This document shows, piece after piece, positions 41,899 to 49,972 of a DNA stretch of 64,000 bases; position 1 is the stretch's first letter, and the number at the start of each line of letters is the position of its first letter. The position numbers and the translations under genes were made by a program. This DNA is from Polaromonas sp. (GTDB lineage: Bacteria > Pseudomonadota > Gammaproteobacteria > Burkholderiales > Burkholderiaceae_C): contig NZ_JAUXUP010000026.1 in assembly GCF_030680935.1 (NCBI RefSeq), positions 1 through 64,000 on the forward strand. Reading direction: 5' to 3'. Under the pieces are notes generated by a model. That model saw nothing but the letters and a program-made list of their open reading frames with translations. It had not been told where the DNA came from and made no database searches.

Positions 41899-41918
41899 GC
41901 ATAAAAGGTAGATTTTTC

Positions 41919-43106
41919 ATGGCTTTGACTCTCACATTGCCCGTCGCCACCGGCAAGCTTCAGCCCTATACGCTGCAAGGCACCACGCCCGTTCAACCCG
42001 CCAAGGGTCTGAAGTTCAACCGCATCGCCTACTCGGCAGCGCATGTGGTGGCCGACCCGCTGGCGGTGGTGGACCCCTGGGTCAATTGCGCCATCGACTG
42101 GGACGCCACCATCGCCTACCGCCAGCACCTGTGGTCGCTGGGCCTGGGCGTGGCAGAGGCGATGGACACCGCGCAGCGCGGCATGGGGCTGGACTGGCCG
42201 ACTTCGCTGGAGTTGATTCGCCGCTCGCTCGATGCCGCCAAAGAAACCCCGGGCGCATTGGTCGCCTCCGGCTGCGGCACCGACCACCTGGTGCTTGAAA
42301 ACGTCAAAACCGTTGACGAGGTGATTGCCGGTTATGAAGAGCAGATGGCCGCGATTGAAAAGCTCGGCGGCAAACTCATCGTCATGGCCAGCCGCGCGCT
42401 GGCCCGCGTCGCCAAATCACCCGCCGACTACGAACGCGTTTACGACCGCATCCTGAGCCAGGCCCAACAGCCGGTGGTGCTGCACTGGCTGGGCGAGATG
42501 TTCGACCCGGCACTCGCTGGCTACTGGGGCAGCAGCGATGTCGAGAAAGCCATGGACACGGCACTCGGCATCATTGCCGCGCATCCCGACAAGGTTGATG
42601 GCATCAAGATCTCGCTGCTCGACAAGGACAAGGAAATTGCGATGCGGCGGCGCCTGCCTGCCGGCGTGCGCATGTACACCGGCGACGACTTCAATTACGC
42701 CGAGTTGATCGCGGGCGACGGGCATGGCAGCGAACTGTTCCATGGCCAGAGCGATGCGCTGCTGGGCATCTTCGACGCGATTGCGCCGGCGGCCAGTGCC
42801 GCGCTCGGAGAGCTGGCACAGGGAAACACCGAAAAATTCCACGCCATCCTCGGCCCCACTGTCTCGCTGTCGCGCCATATCTTTGCCGCGCCCACGCGCT
42901 TTTACAAAACCGGTGTCGTGTTCATGGCCTGGCTCAACGGCCACCAGAAGCACTTCACCATGGTCGGCGGCCAGCAAAGCACACGTTCGCTGCAACACTT
43001 CGCCGAGCTGTTCCGGCTGGCCGATGCGGCGAATCTGCTGGAGCATCCCGAACTGGCCACGCAGCGCATGAAAACGCTGCTGGCCATGCACGGTGTCCAG
43101 GCATGA
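41919..43106 (+). CDS. DUF993 family, dihydrodipicolinate synthase-like protein
   Basis: A 395-residue DUF993 protein, distantly related to the DHDPS/aldolase barrel. NRIAYSAAHVVADPLAVVDPWVNCAIDWDATIAYRQHLW opens the domain, GALVASGCGTDHLVLEN follows, and DKVDGIKISLLDKDKEIAMRRRLP carries a lysine (near residue 229) where DHDPS-type enzymes form a Schiff base. An AAAGG ribosome site (41903-41907) lies upstream. A retro-aldol cleavage of a keto-deoxy acid would fit its place in the operon, but no function is established. It overlaps the next gene by four bases. Confidence 0.85.
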   Translation: MALTLTLPVATGKLQPYTLQGTTPVQPAKGLKFNRIAYSAAHVVADPLAVVDPWVNCAIDWDATIAYRQHLWSLGLGVAEAMDTAQRGMGLDWPTSLELIRRSLDAAKETPGALVASGCGTDHLVLENVKTVDEVIAGYEEQMAAIEKLGGKLIVMASRALARVAKSPADYERVYDRILSQAQQPVVLHWLGEMFDPALAGYWGSSDVEKAMDTALGIIAAHPDKVDGIKISLLDKDKEIAMRRRLPAGVRMYTGDDFNYAELIAGDGHGSELFHGQSDALLGIFDAIAPAASAALGELAQGNTEKFHAILGPTVSLSRHIFAAPTRFYKTGVVFMAWLNGHQKHFTMVGGQQSTRSLQHFAELFRLADAANLLEHPELATQRMKTLLAMHGVQA

Positions 43107-43981
43107 GGGACTTTTCGCAGGACCACCGCTGGCTCTCCATCAACACCGCGACCATCCGCAAGAGCCGTGGGGTGGAGCAGCCACTGACCGACATCATCGA
43201 AGCCTGCGTGCAGCGCGGCATCCGGGCCATCTCGCCCTGGCGCGACCAGGTTGCCGCCGCTGGCCTGCCAGCCATCTCCAAACTCGTCAAAGCCCACGGC
43301 CTTGAACTGTCGGGCTATTGCCGCGGGGGCATGTTCCCGGCCACGGACGCCGCGGGTCTGAAGGCCGCGCGTGATGACAACCGTCGCGCCGTGGACGAAG
43401 CCTGCGAACTGAACGCCACCTGCCTGGTGCTGGTGGTCGGCGCCCTGCCCGGCGCGCTGGCCGGCCAGGCCGTGCATAAGGACATCGCGCTGTCGCGCAG
43501 CCAGGTCACGGACGGCATTGCCGAACTGCTGGAGTATTCAAAGGCCAACAAGATGCCGCTGGCGATCGAGCCGCTGCACCCGATGTACGCCGCCGACCGG
43601 GCCTGCATCAACACCATGGAACAGGCGCTGGACGTTTGCGATGCGCTGGACCCTTCTCAAACGGGGGCCTTGGGGGTGGCCGTCGATGTGTACCACGTCT
43701 GGTGGGACCCGAAACTCGAAGCGCAAATCAAGCGCGCCGGCAAGGAGCGGCTGCTGGCTTTCCATGTCTGCGACTGGATGACCCCCACCACGCATTTGCT
43801 GGAAGACCGCGGCATGATGGGTGACGGCGTGATCGACATCCCGCGCATTCGCGGCTGGGTTGAGGCTGAAGGTTTCGCCGGTTACAGCGAGGTCGAGATT
43901 TTTTCGTCCGGCAACTGGTGGCAACGCGCGTCCGCCGAAGTGCTGGACACCTGCATCGCCAGGCACCGCAGCGCGGTGTAA
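43103..43981 (+). CDS. Second xylose-isomerase-like TIM barrel
   Basis: A 292-residue sugar phosphate isomerase/epimerase. Signatures: LSINTATIRKSRGVEQPLTDIIEACVQRGIRAISPWRDQV, the metal Glu in LAIEPLHPMYAADRA, VDVYHVWWDPKLEAQI with the D-x-x-H ligands, AFHVCDWMTPT, and GFAGYSEVEIFSS with the last Glu. All ligands are present, in contrast to the first TIM barrel. It ends the operon. Confidence 0.9.
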   Translation: MRDFSQDHRWLSINTATIRKSRGVEQPLTDIIEACVQRGIRAISPWRDQVAAAGLPAISKLVKAHGLELSGYCRGGMFPATDAAGLKAARDDNRRAVDEACELNATCLVLVVGALPGALAGQAVHKDIALSRSQVTDGIAELLEYSKANKMPLAIEPLHPMYAADRACINTMEQALDVCDALDPSQTGALGVAVDVYHVWWDPKLEAQIKRAGKERLLAFHVCDWMTPTTHLLEDRGMMGDGVIDIPRIRGWVEAEGFAGYSEVEIFSSGNWWQRASAEVLDTCIARHRSAV

Positions 43982-44041
43982 TCTGAAAAAACTGCGTCCC
44001 ACCGGTCGTGGCAGAGCGCATTTTCTGCGTCGCTCGCTTCC

Positions 44042-45274
44042 TCAGGCTGCGACCAACGCCGTGCGCCGCACCCGCCGCACATGGAAGGCGCTGGCAATCA
44101 GCACGCCCTGCATCAGCGCCAGGCCCAGCAACACGCCACGGTACTGGCCGTGGTCCATCATCACGCCAAAAATCAGGGGCGAGATGGCCTGCCCGATATC
44201 CAGCCCTGCGTACACCACACCGTAAACGCGGCCCGAGGCGTTTTCCGGGGTTGAGCGTTTAACCAGCAGGTCACGCGACGGACCGGCAATGCCGGATGCA
44301 AAACCCATGGCACCAAACAACACCGGCACCATCCACGCGGACAAGCTGCCCAGAGCCAGCAGCAGCGCCATCACCGCCGCTACGCCAAAACCGGCGCCCA
44401 CAATGCGCTCACAGCGCGCCGGGTCTGAAGCCAGAAAACCACCCAGCACCATGCCGCTTGCGCTGCAAACCATGTAAATGGTCAGGCACATCGCCACCAG
44501 CCCCAGGGGCACCGCATGTATCTGGCGCGCGGCCTCTGGCGCAAAGGCCTGCACCACGCTGAGCACAATCGCGTACCAGAAGAAAAACGCAAAACACATC
44601 CACACCGCAGGGATTTTCAGAAAATCCAGCGAGTTGTCGGTGGTCGCCGCGCCTTTGACACTGGCAGCCACCGGCAGGGTCAGCTTGTCACGGTGCAATA
44701 GCAGCACGGCCAGCACTGCAAAGGCCAGCACACCGGCGGCAGCCAGCGCCACGCGCCACGAGTACGCAAAAGTCAGCGACACCACCAGGGCCGGCGCCAG
44801 CGCCCAGCCCAGGCTGCCAGTGATGCCGTGCACGCTGTACGCATGGCCGAGTCGCGGGCCACTGACTTTGCGGTTGAGCAAGGTGTAGTCCACCGGGTGA
44901 AACACGCCGTTGCCCATGCCGGCCAGTGCGGCAAAAGCGGCCAGCATCCAGTAGCTGGTGCTCACCGAATACCCAAAAGCCGCGATACCGATCAGGCTCA
45001 GCCCGGCAAAAAGAATGGGGCGCGGGCCAAAGCGGTCCACCCAAAACCCCGATACGGCCTGAACCGTACAGGACACGACGAAAAAAATGGTCATCAGAAA
45101 CCCCAGCTCGGCGTAACTGACGCTGAATTCGTCTTTCAGCCACGGAAACAGCGGCGCCAGCAACAACTGGCTGAAGTGACTGATCAGGTGGGCCAGACCC
45201 ACCAGGCCAATCACACCGGCATCCGTGCGCAGGGGAACAAGGCCAGGGCCTGGCAGGGTGCTTGCTGTAGTCAT
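44042..45274 (-). CDS. MFS transporter
   Basis: A 410-residue major facilitator with 12 TM segments. LGFLMTIFFVVSCTVQAVSGFWVDRFGPRPILFAGL contains the loop 2-3 motif (G-x-x-x-D-R-x-G-x-R/P); GNGVFHPVDYTLLNRKVSGPRLGHAYSVHGITGSLGWALAP recalls the fosmidomycin-resistance group. Divergent from the AraC gene 95 bp away, which probably controls it. Converges with the TTT operon end. Drug or metabolite export is likely. Confidence 0.9.
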   Translation of the reverse strand: MTTASTLPGPGLVPLRTDAGVIGLVGLAHLISHFSQLLLAPLFPWLKDEFSVSYAELGFLMTIFFVVSCTVQAVSGFWVDRFGPRPILFAGLSLIGIAAFGYSVSTSYWMLAAFAALAGMGNGVFHPVDYTLLNRKVSGPRLGHAYSVHGITGSLGWALAPALVVSLTFAYSWRVALAAAGVLAFAVLAVLLLHRDKLTLPVAASVKGAATTDNSLDFLKIPAVWMCFAFFFWYAIVLSVVQAFAPEAARQIHAVPLGLVAMCLTIYMVCSASGMVLGGFLASDPARCERIVGAGFGVAAVMALLLALGSLSAWMVPVLFGAMGFASGIAGPSRDLLVKRSTPENASGRVYGVVYAGLDIGQAISPLIFGVMMDHGQYRGVLLGLALMQGVLIASAFHVRRVRRTALVAA

Positions 45275-45369
45275 GGCGCTATCGTAGTATCAGGCGTCAG
45301 GGCTGAAAAGCGACAAAAAGCCATCATTCAGCGAATTTCAGACAAACCACAAGAACGGCAACTCAACCC

Positions 45370-46200
45370 ATGGCCCGCCAGCCACGCCTTCATTTCATGC
45401 CGGTCGGCGACACCGACCCTTTCACGCCCAGCCGCGACCGGCCGGTGCGGGTGCGTGCCCGCTCCATGCCAGTGGACACCCATTTCGAGCCCCATGCCCA
45501 CGCCTGGGCGCAGCTGGCTTACTGCGCCACCGGGATCGTGCAGGTCACAGCCGAACAAAGCTGCGGACAGGCCGACGAGATCACCTACATCGTGCCGCCT
45601 TCGCGGGCGGTGTGGATTGCACCTGGCGCGCAGCATCACATCACCGTGCTGGAGGCAGCCGAGTTCCGCACGCTTTACATCGACGCGGGCGCCACGCCGC
45701 CGGGCTGGACCACCTGCCGCGTCATGGTGGTGTCTGCGCTGTTGCGCGAAGCCATCCACTCGCTGGACAAGACACCCCTGAGTCCATCGCGTGAGGAGCT
45801 GCTGACCCGCCTGGTGCTTGACGAGATCGCGCAAGCCGACATGCAGGCGCTTGGCGTGCCCATGCCACATCCGCAAAACGGCGACAAGCGCCTGCGTACG
45901 CTGTGCGAGGCGGTGCTGCGCGCGCCGTCCGACCGCGCCACGCTGGCCGAATGGGCTGCCGACACAGGCGCCAGCGAACGCACCATGGCGCGGCTGTTCC
46001 GCGACGAGCTGGGTACCAGCTACCAGCAGTGGCGCCAGCAGGCCATCCTGGCGCACGCGCTGCCGTTGCTGGCGCGCGGCACGCCGGTCAGCCAGGTGGC
46101 CGCCGCCAGCGGCTACGCCAGCGACAGCGCTTTTTCAGCCATGTTCAAGGCCGCCATGGGGCAGTCGCCGAGTTACTTCCAGAACAAAGCTGGCCTGTAG
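45370..46200 (+). CDS. AraC family regulator with N-terminal cupin domain
   Basis: A 276-residue regulator. The N-terminal cupin contains PVDTHFEPHAHAWAQLAYCATGIVQV and IVPPSRAVWIAPGAQHHI, where histidines could bind metal or ligand. Two HTH modules form the C-terminus (LAEWAADTGASERTMARLFRDELGTSYQQWRQQAILAHALPLL; VSQVAAASGYASDSAFSAMFKAAMGQSPSYF). Divergent from the MFS gene. Confidence 0.92.
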   Translation: MARQPRLHFMPVGDTDPFTPSRDRPVRVRARSMPVDTHFEPHAHAWAQLAYCATGIVQVTAEQSCGQADEITYIVPPSRAVWIAPGAQHHITVLEAAEFRTLYIDAGATPPGWTTCRVMVVSALLREAIHSLDKTPLSPSREELLTRLVLDEIAQADMQALGVPMPHPQNGDKRLRTLCEAVLRAPSDRATLAEWAADTGASERTMARLFRDELGTSYQQWRQQAILAHALPLLARGTPVSQVAAASGYASDSAFSAMFKAAMGQSPSYFQNKAGL

Positions 46201-46205
46201 CCGGT

Positions 46206-46328
46206 CTAGGCACCCGACAGTCGCCGCGCCGACGGCGCACCTGCACGCGGCAGGCTGGCGCTGACCAACGCCGCAGCCAGTGTGACCAGCCACGAGTAAT
46301 ACACCCACACCAGAAAAGCCGCCAGGTC
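46206..46328 (-). pseudogene. C-terminal remnant of a YihY/BrkB-type membrane protein
   Basis: On the minus strand an open frame ending at 46206 reads DLAAFLVWVYYSWLVTLAAA, then LVSASLPRAGAPSARRLSGA. The W-x-Y-x-SW-x-VTL-x-A pattern resembles the last membrane segment and tail of YihY/BrkB proteins. The N-terminal 230 residues are absent, and it has no start codon of its own. It adjoins the cassette-like array and may be a gene cut by it. Confidence 0.4.
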
Positions 46329-46405
46329 GCATGCCCAGCATTCCGCTGGAGGCCGCTAGAACTCCGGTCTGACAAACAAGCTTTTCCGCCTCCGAGACAT
46401 CGCGT

Positions 46406-46636
46406 TCACCTGAAGATGAACGGAGCGGCTGCCAGCACTGCGCCAATGACAACGATCAGGTAGGTGTTCTGAATGGCGTACGGAAACAGCATCAGCGCAA
46501 GGCCGCTCAGAAAGGGAACAAGCGCGCGTTGCTTCTTGCCGTACAACGCGTAGCCGGCGCCAAGGGACCCAAACAACACGCCCCAGAGGATTGACGAAGT
46601 AGTCACGGTGGTTGCTGTGCGGGCTAGCGTAGACAT
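46406..46636 (-). CDS. Small two-TM membrane protein
   Basis: A 76-residue protein with three hydrophobic segments (SSILWGVLFGSLGAGYALYG; LVPFLSGLALMLFPYAI; TYLIVVIGAVLAAAPFIF) and a GKKQRA loop. It belongs to a widespread group of tiny membrane proteins sometimes annotated as amino-acid transport protein, for which no function is established. Its start follows directly on a hairpin resembling an attC, so it may be a gene cassette. Confidence 0.75.
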   Translation of the reverse strand: MSTLARTATTVTTSSILWGVLFGSLGAGYALYGKKQRALVPFLSGLALMLFPYAIQNTYLIVVIGAVLAAAPFIFR

Positions 46637-46640
46637 GACC

Positions 46641-46687
46641 GGACAACAACACCGCGCGGCGAAACCGCCTTCTGCTGTTGTTGGTCC
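46641..46687. repeat. Imperfect hairpin, possible degenerate attC
   Basis: On the minus strand GGACCAACAACA and TGTTGTTGTCC pair around an inner GGCG/CGCC stem; GTTGTCC, like the GTTATCC of the better attC at 47226-47283, comes just before the next gene's ATG. At 47 bp it is shorter than most attC sites and the R'' core is imperfect. Confidence 0.35.
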
Positions 46688-46709
46688 GCGTCGGTTGACA
46701 TGTTGCCCC

Positions 46710-47222
46710 TCACGCGGCGACCTCCAGCGGCAACACAGGGTAGCCCTGCGATTGCGCGGAGTACGAAAACACCAAGTAGGCCGAGGAGATTTGCCTCATG
46801 GGCCCGAAGCGCTCATTCTTTAATTCTTCTCGAAGTTCCTCAAAGTCTAGGTCGAACTCGTCCGTGAACAGGCACGCGACGACTTCCTTGTACGGGCCGC
46901 CGAGGTATTGCTTCCCGTCCTTCTTCAGAAGTAACCCTCGAATGTGGGCAGCGGCATCACCGGGTTGCCACCGCCGCATGACGTTTTCGCCGCGCGCCGT
47001 TCGGGCTGCTGCTACCGAACAAACGACCTCGGCGACCTCAATAGCGATATGTGCTCCGGAGGGATCGGAGCAAATGCAATCGGGCGGATCGGGTTGCTGC
47101 GGCTTCAACGAATGCCAGCCGAACCCGCGTTCGCGGTTGATGTATGCCACTAGGTGCTCAGCGACGCCCACCTCCTTCTGAGGCTTGTCGGACCACTCGA
47201 AGAAAGGCGCGTACGACTTCAT
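46710..47222 (-). CDS. Hypothetical protein, cassette-borne
   Basis: A 170-residue protein of unknown function. The motif PDCICSDPSGAHIAIEVAEVV has PD followed after ten residues by E-x-A, a possible degenerate PD-(D/E)XK nuclease core with the lysine replaced; this is only suggestive. The N-terminus is KSYAPFFEWSDKPQKEVGVAEHLVAYINRERGFGWHSLKP. The ATG lies three bases after the R' core of an attC site, as in integron gene cassettes. Base composition is lower in GC than its surroundings. Confidence 0.65.
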   Translation of the reverse strand: MKSYAPFFEWSDKPQKEVGVAEHLVAYINRERGFGWHSLKPQQPDPPDCICSDPSGAHIAIEVAEVVCSVAAARTARGENVMRRWQPGDAAAHIRGLLLKKDGKQYLGGPYKEVVACLFTDEFDLDFEELREELKNERFGPMRQISSAYLVFSYSAQSQGYPVLPLEVAA

Positions 47223-47225
47223 GAG

Positions 47226-47283
47226 GGATAACGTTTGAATTCAGTGGACGCCGAAGGCGGTCCGCTGGAATGATGGGTTGGGC
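47226..47283 (-). other. Integron attC recombination site
   Basis: On the minus strand GCCCAAC (R'', fits RYYYAAC) and GTTATCC (R') bracket a 58-bp imperfect palindrome: left arm TTC-c-AG-c-GGAC-c-GCC, loop TTC, right arm GGC-GTCC-a-CTGAA. Extrahelical bases on only one arm are a hallmark of attC. A cassette gene starts three bases beyond R'. The shape closely recalls aadA-type attC sites. Confidence 0.75.
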
Positions 47284-47314
47284 GGCAAGTGCCTGGCAGA
47301 TTCGCAATCAAGTG

Positions 47315-47806
47315 CTACTTGACAATGAAAGGCAGCGCTTGAAGCGCTGCATTTGATTTCGTACTGATTTTTATATTTGTGGTTGAACCTATCCCCGCAA
47401 CCAGACCAGTGGATTTTTCAGCTATTTTTGTGGAAATTTCTTTGCCATCGAATGTGGATGACAGGACGTATGCGGTGTTCGGTTTTATGTCCGCATTGAA
47501 CTCGTAGATGGCGTAGACGATGAAGCTGTTCGAAGGACTATCAAGGTTTGACGCCACTTTATACCGATGCTGCCCAGGCTTCAAGCTGTATGTATACGGT
47601 GAGAGGCACCCGTGCCCTGAGCCGATAAATGAACCATCGACTTCGACGAGTGTCACGTACGGCTTATACGTTTTGCCATCTGCTGCGGTAAAAGCTGGGG
47701 CATCGCACGGTACCGGCATGTAAGCGGCATCGCCTCCGCTATACCTGTTCATACTTGTGCAGCCAACCAACCCTGCGACCAGCATAAGGAGAACTGTTCT
47801 TGTCAT
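47315..47806 (-). CDS. Putative lipoprotein, cassette-borne
   Basis: A 163-residue probable lipoprotein: MTRTVLLMLVAGLVGCTS has a lipobox (LVGC), after which the chain is about 145 residues, rich in beta-strand character, with YTYSLKPGQHRYKVASNLDSPSN resembling DUF-type domains that bind or scaffold the envelope. It is followed by an attC site, and the simple site GTTGAGC (47829-47835), matching GTTRRRY, precedes its start. No family recognised with confidence. Confidence 0.7.
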   Translation of the reverse strand: MTRTVLLMLVAGLVGCTSMNRYSGGDAAYMPVPCDAPAFTAADGKTYKPYVTLVEVDGSFIGSGHGCLSPYTYSLKPGQHRYKVASNLDSPSNSFIVYAIYEFNADIKPNTAYVLSSTFDGKEISTKIAEKSTGLVAGIGSTTNIKISTKSNAALQALPFIVK

Positions 47807-48108
47807 ACGAGACTCTTTTTCCTTTGCCGCTCAACTTTGATATATCCCGCAAAACTGCGGAATAACATGGCGGCCAATCAGATAACAACGGCAACTGTCG
47901 CTGGAAAAATTGTTCAAAGCCATAGACTTATCTCGCGATGTACTACAAATGCCTGGGTATAACAAAACCGACAAAGTCGCCAGCACTGTTTGACCCTCTC
48001 CCGCTTGCGGCCCCGGCGCAGAGCTTGATGACCTGACTATAACTTTCAAATCGGCCGCTACGGGCACGCCCACCAGCCGGCTGTCTCTGCCTGACTACAC
48101 TCGTGCGG
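47807..48108. other. Gene-free interval at the right end of the cassette region
   Basis: No convincing gene. Contains the GTTGAGC core (47829-47835, minus strand), a TTCCGCA/TGCGGGA hairpin just outside it, and AT-rich sequence to about 47960 before GC content rises. No integrase gene or recognisable attI is present. TACACT at 48095-48100 may be the -10 of the rightward gene. Confidence 0.45.
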
Positions 48109-48849
48109 ATGCGCCCCCCGCCCTCACCGTCCGGCCTCCTGGATCATTTGACCAGCTACTTCTGGAGCGGTGACCTTATCCGCAGCCGAAGTGTCAGTGA
48201 CATCGTGTTGTCGGGCACGCTGGATGTACCTGCGCCACCAGCCTTGCTGCTCGCGGACTGGGAACGTGACATCGCGCAGCAACTGCAACTCGAACCCGGT
48301 GACGTCGAGCCCCTGCCGCTGGCGCGGGCGCGCATGCGCTGGCCGGACTACAAACACTGCGTGCTGGCGGTGGCGGATTGGACGCGTGGGCTGGGTCTGC
48401 AGAAGGTACTGGCCGACTCGGACGTGGCGCTGATGGCCTGCCGCGGGGCAAAGTACCACCATGACGGTGCGCAGTATGGCGGCGCGGCTTTTTGTAACCT
48501 CTTCCTCAGCGACGACAAGGGGCTGGACCTGCATTTCCCGGCCACTGGCCAGCGCATCCCGCTGAGCCGGGGCACGGTGGTGATCTTCGATACGGGGCAG
48601 CCGCACGCGGTGATCAGGCGCGGCAGCAGCGGCTTTGATGCGGCCCACTTTTTGCCGGGAACGGACTGCAGCCAGGTCTTTCTCAGTTGGGAGCTTCCCA
48701 TCGAAGACGCCGATGTCGCACACGCACTTCGCGTCGCTTTCGACGTCGACCCTTCGACTTGCCTGTTGCTGGACGAAGAGCAGGTGTGGCCAGGCGGCGC
48801 ACGGACCACGGTCTGCCCTGCCACCGGTCGCTGGCGCCGTGCGGAGTGA
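48109..48849 (+). CDS. 2-oxoglutarate/Fe(II) oxygenase-like protein
   Basis: A 246-residue double-stranded beta-helix protein. The Fe-ligand candidates are YHHDGAQYGG (H-x-D, about residue 117-119) and PHAVIRRG (His near 165, followed by an Arg that could bind 2-oxoglutarate). FDTGQPHAVI and HFPATGQRIPL are typical of the fold. The ATG at 48109 is taken in place of a GTG six bases earlier; with the -10 TACACT the message is nearly leaderless. Substrate unknown. Confidence 0.7.
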   Translation: MRPPPSPSGLLDHLTSYFWSGDLIRSRSVSDIVLSGTLDVPAPPALLLADWERDIAQQLQLEPGDVEPLPLARARMRWPDYKHCVLAVADWTRGLGLQKVLADSDVALMACRGAKYHHDGAQYGGAAFCNLFLSDDKGLDLHFPATGQRIPLSRGTVVIFDTGQPHAVIRRGSSGFDAAHFLPGTDCSQVFLSWELPIEDADVAHALRVAFDVDPSTCLLLDEEQVWPGGARTTVCPATGRWRRAE

Positions 48850-48899
48850 GCGTCAGCGCAGACCACCTTGAGATATTGCCAACGCGTACATCAAGAACA

Positions 48900-48960
48900 A
48901 AACAGGGCTTCAGCCCTTACCAGTCAAGCGCAAGCAGCTATCACAACGATAGCAAATCAG
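48900..48960. repeat. Dispersed repeat copy, intergenic
   Basis: CAGGGCTTCAGCCCTTAC, then CAAGCGCAAGCAGCTATC and GATAGCAAATCAG carry all conserved blocks (CAGCCCTT, GCAGCTAT, TAGCAA). It contains two small inverted repeats, GGGCTtcAGCCC and GCTATCacaacGATAGC, so it can fold into two hairpins. Confidence 0.8.
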
Positions 48961-49005
48961 GCAGCCTTGACCGCCTTGCCAGCAGGGGTTCATGCGGGTG
49001 TTAGC

Positions 49006-49926
49006 ATGAACAGCCCACCCAGCAACATGGCCTGCGCGTCATTAATGACCATGAACAAATATGCATCGGGCTTGCTGACAGCCCTTGTTTTTGCCGCCAT
49101 CGGCGCAGGCGCCTGGTTCTGGTGGCAGCACAACCGGCCAGCCCCCTCTAGTGCCCCTGCCGCCACCGCTGCGGTAGCACCTGCGCCCTCACCGGCCGCA
49201 TCTGCGCCGGCCCTTCCGGCGGTGCTGTACCCGATCAGCCCCGAAGGCACGGAAGAGACTACATCGCCCCTGCCCGCGCTGGCCGGGTCCGACACCTATG
49301 TGAGCCAGGCGCTGGTCGAGCTGCTGGGCCGCGACAAGGTTCAGCGCTTTCTGAATCTTGAAGGTTTTGCCCGCCGCGTGGTGGCCACCACCGACAACCT
49401 GGCGCGCGAACATGCGCCGCCGGTGTTGTGGCCCGTCGTTCCCACCCCTGGCCGCTTCACCACGCTGGCCAACGGCGGCCAGGCAGGCAACCCCAGCGCG
49501 GCAGTCACCCCCATCAGCCCCGACAACAGCTTGCGCTACACCCCCTTCGTGCTGTTTGTAGAGTCGGTGGACAACGCCGCCGCAGTCCGCCTGTATGCGC
49601 GCCTGTACCCGCTGTTTCAGCAGGCGTATGAAGAGCTGGGCTTTCCTGGCCGCTACTTCAACGACCGACTGGTCGCGGTGATTGACCTGCTGCTGTCGAC
49701 CCCGGTGCAGTCCGGCCCGCTGGAGGTGGCGCTGGTCGAGGTCAAGGGCCCGGTGCCGTCGGTGCGGCCCTGGGTGCGTTATGAGTTCACCGACCCGGCG
49801 CTGCAGAAACTGTCAGCCGGCCAGAAGATGCTGCTGCGCAGCGGGCCCGTCAACCACAGGCGCCTGAATGCCAAACTGCAGGAAGTCCGGCGCCTGATCA
49901 CTGGCGGCGCACTCCCAAAGCGTTGA
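49006..49926 (+). CDS. DUF3014 membrane-anchored protein
   Basis: A 306-residue DUF3014 protein. An N-terminal TM anchor (MNKYASGLLTALVFAAIGAGAWFWWQHN) is followed by an Ala/Pro-rich linker (PAPSSAPAATAAVAPAPSP) and the domain proper (YVSQALVELLGRDKVQRFLNLEGFARRVVATTDNLAREH, ending in KMLLRSGPVNHRRLNAKLQEVRRLITG). Starts at 49006, 49045 or 49051 are all possible; the TM segment begins after 49051. Function unknown; periplasmic exposure likely. Confidence 0.85.
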   Translation: MNSPPSNMACASLMTMNKYASGLLTALVFAAIGAGAWFWWQHNRPAPSSAPAATAAVAPAPSPAASAPALPAVLYPISPEGTEETTSPLPALAGSDTYVSQALVELLGRDKVQRFLNLEGFARRVVATTDNLAREHAPPVLWPVVPTPGRFTTLANGGQAGNPSAAVTPISPDNSLRYTPFVLFVESVDNAAAVRLYARLYPLFQQAYEELGFPGRYFNDRLVAVIDLLLSTPVQSGPLEVALVEVKGPVPSVRPWVRYEFTDPALQKLSAGQKMLLRSGPVNHRRLNAKLQEVRRLITGGALPKR

Positions 49927-49972
49927 ATCGGTAACCGCTGCCCAGAGCGCGGCTTGACGCGGACACCCCTCG

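Noticed and set aside
47829-47960. attI site or integrase gene at the right end of the cassette array
   Set aside because: Only a GTTRRRY core and a hairpin are visible; no integrase ORF on either strand, so attI cannot be claimed.
47831-48073. 80-residue minus-strand ORF
   Set aside because: No motif, poor start context, and it lies across the right end of the cassette region; more likely non-coding.
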